A stretch of DNA of 45,396 nucleotides from contig CAZTNG010000006.1 of the NCBI GenBank assembly GCA_964615195.1, positions 1 to 45,396 on the forward strand. Reading direction: 5' to 3'. The stretch comes from HGM20899 sp964615195. Lineage in GTDB: Bacteria > Pseudomonadota > Gammaproteobacteria > Enterobacterales > Succinivibrionaceae. The position numbers and the translations under genes were made by a program. The notes beneath the pieces are model-generated. The model saw nothing but the letters and a program-made list of their open reading frames with translations, was not told the DNA's origin and ran no database searches. Below, piece by piece: positions 44,948 to 45,396 of this stretch; the stretch's first letter is position 1, and every line of letters begins with the position of its first letter.

Positions 44948-45343
44948 CTAATAATTCATTCTTTTTTTATCGCTAATCATCCACGCTTTTAATAAATTTA
45001 AACAATCTGTATATTTTTCTGATATTTGTTCGTATTGTTTAAAAAGAATGCATTTTTGTTCCATTGAAAGTAAAGCAAAATATCCTAAAATTTTTACATC
45101 TGTTATTGCATCTCGTTGGTATCGCATTCTAACAGGATACAAAGACGGCTCCGATTTTGTAACATATAATTCATTAGCTCTTATAATATTTTCAACAACA
45201 CTTAATGATAAATTTTGTAATCTGCTTACAAACGAAAATCTAAATTCTTTTGGTGATTTTCGGGTTATTGTCATAATGTATGAGCATAAATCTTTAGCTT
45301 TAATTAATACTGTAAGCTCTGCTTGCTTTTGGGCAACAGCCAT
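44948..45343 (-). CDS. avd: DGR accessory variability determinant (Avd)
   Basis: This 131-residue, basic, all-helical protein of the bAvd/four-helix-bundle family (S23-like) forms a pentameric barrel that binds the RT and template RNA. Helical segments with alternating Leu/Ile and Lys/Arg run throughout (e.g. FSFVSRLQNLSLSVVENIIR and LGYFALLSMEQKCILFKQYE). A Shine-Dalgarno AAGGAA lies 9 nt before the ATG. It stands about 50 nt upstream of the template repeat in the same orientation as the RT. The call rests on fold type, size and position. Confidence 0.88.
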   Translation of the reverse strand: MAVAQKQAELTVLIKAKDLCSYIMTITRKSPKEFRFSFVSRLQNLSLSVVENIIRANELYVTKSEPSLYPVRMRYQRDAITDVKILGYFALLSMEQKCILFKQYEQISEKYTDCLNLLKAWMISDKKRMNY

Positions 45344-45368
45344 ATTGGGTTATTCCTTTTTTAACTTT

Positions 45369-45391
45369 TGCCAAGCCTATACGGCTTGGCA
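45369..45391 (-). promoter_or_regulatory. Hairpin upstream of avd, candidate DGR target-recognition element
   Basis: TGCCAAGCC and GGCTTGGCA form a perfect 9-bp GC-rich stem with a 5-nt loop. On the minus strand it is followed by AAAAGTT rather than a T-run, so it is a poor terminator. In DGRs a short hairpin or cruciform just downstream of the variable repeat boosts homing. The position at the avd side of the window edge suggests that a target gene ends just beyond 45396. Confidence 0.55.
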
Positions 45392-45396
45392 GATTG

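Overview
The window is AT-rich DNA from a gammaproteobacterium. The block ruvA-ruvB-ybgC-tolQRAB-pal-cpoB followed by Lys/Lys/Val tRNA genes is gammaproteobacterial synteny: E. coli also carries Lys and Val tRNA genes after cpoB, and Pseudomonas-type genomes carry ruvAB in front of ybgC-tol. A PerR-type regulator with a one-subunit AhpC/AhpF-homolog peroxide system, a solitary type IV pilin and the base composition fit a host-associated anaerobe. Succinivibrionaceae is my best guess, as inference only.

Layout. 1-254: tRNA-Val (partial), tRNA-Lys(CTT), tRNA-Lys(TTT), minus strand. 773-1057: a small double-glycine-leader protein placed between cpoB and the tRNAs. 1787-9131: cpoB, pal, tolB, tolA, tolR, tolQ, ybgC, ruvB, ruvA, all minus. 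9508-9771: a small acidic protein with a leader-like motif, plus strand. 9880-17643: a minus-strand operon with an ECF sigma factor, a HlyD-type adaptor, a C39-peptidase ABC exporter, a second ABC exporter without peptidase, and a membrane-anchored type I substrate-binding protein. This is an NHLM-type (bacteriocin-like) peptide export system with no maturation enzyme nearby. 17955-20621: ahpF-like, ahpC, perR. 21122-25738: mfd, a small exported protein, ycdX. 25828-28404: yebC and aspS. 29027-33485: a type IV pilin and a large TPR-GAF-GGDEF protein. 33666-37620: tRNA-Glu, rpoD, rimO.

The right end (37913-45396) is the accessory part. A tight five-gene plus-strand operon encodes a coiled-coil protein, a double zinc-ribbon FHA protein, a small radical SAM protein, a ClpB-D2-like AAA+ ATPase and a PP2C phosphatase. 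Facing it on the minus strand is a diversity-generating retroelement (DGR): avd, a template repeat and a reverse transcriptase with LPMGNQTSQ and YMDD motifs. The template reads in one frame as a WWLRSPG...VRVALL C-terminal segment with 16 Asn (AAY) codons in a 27-codon core, flanked on each side by 22 adenine-free bases. The variable target gene is not in the window. A 9-bp hairpin at the right edge, just before avd, suggests it ends immediately outside.

The two strongest leads are these. First, the DGR next to an FHA/PP2C/AAA+/radical SAM operon, a candidate diversified recognition or conflict system that lacks its kinase here. Second, an identical ECF-type promoter, TGTAACCTT with CGTTT at the same distance, in front of both small leader-bearing genes. 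It links two unlinked cargo candidates to the ECF-sigma-headed export operon. Several start codons were moved from the longest reading frame using Shine-Dalgarno placement and overlaps; each entry says so.
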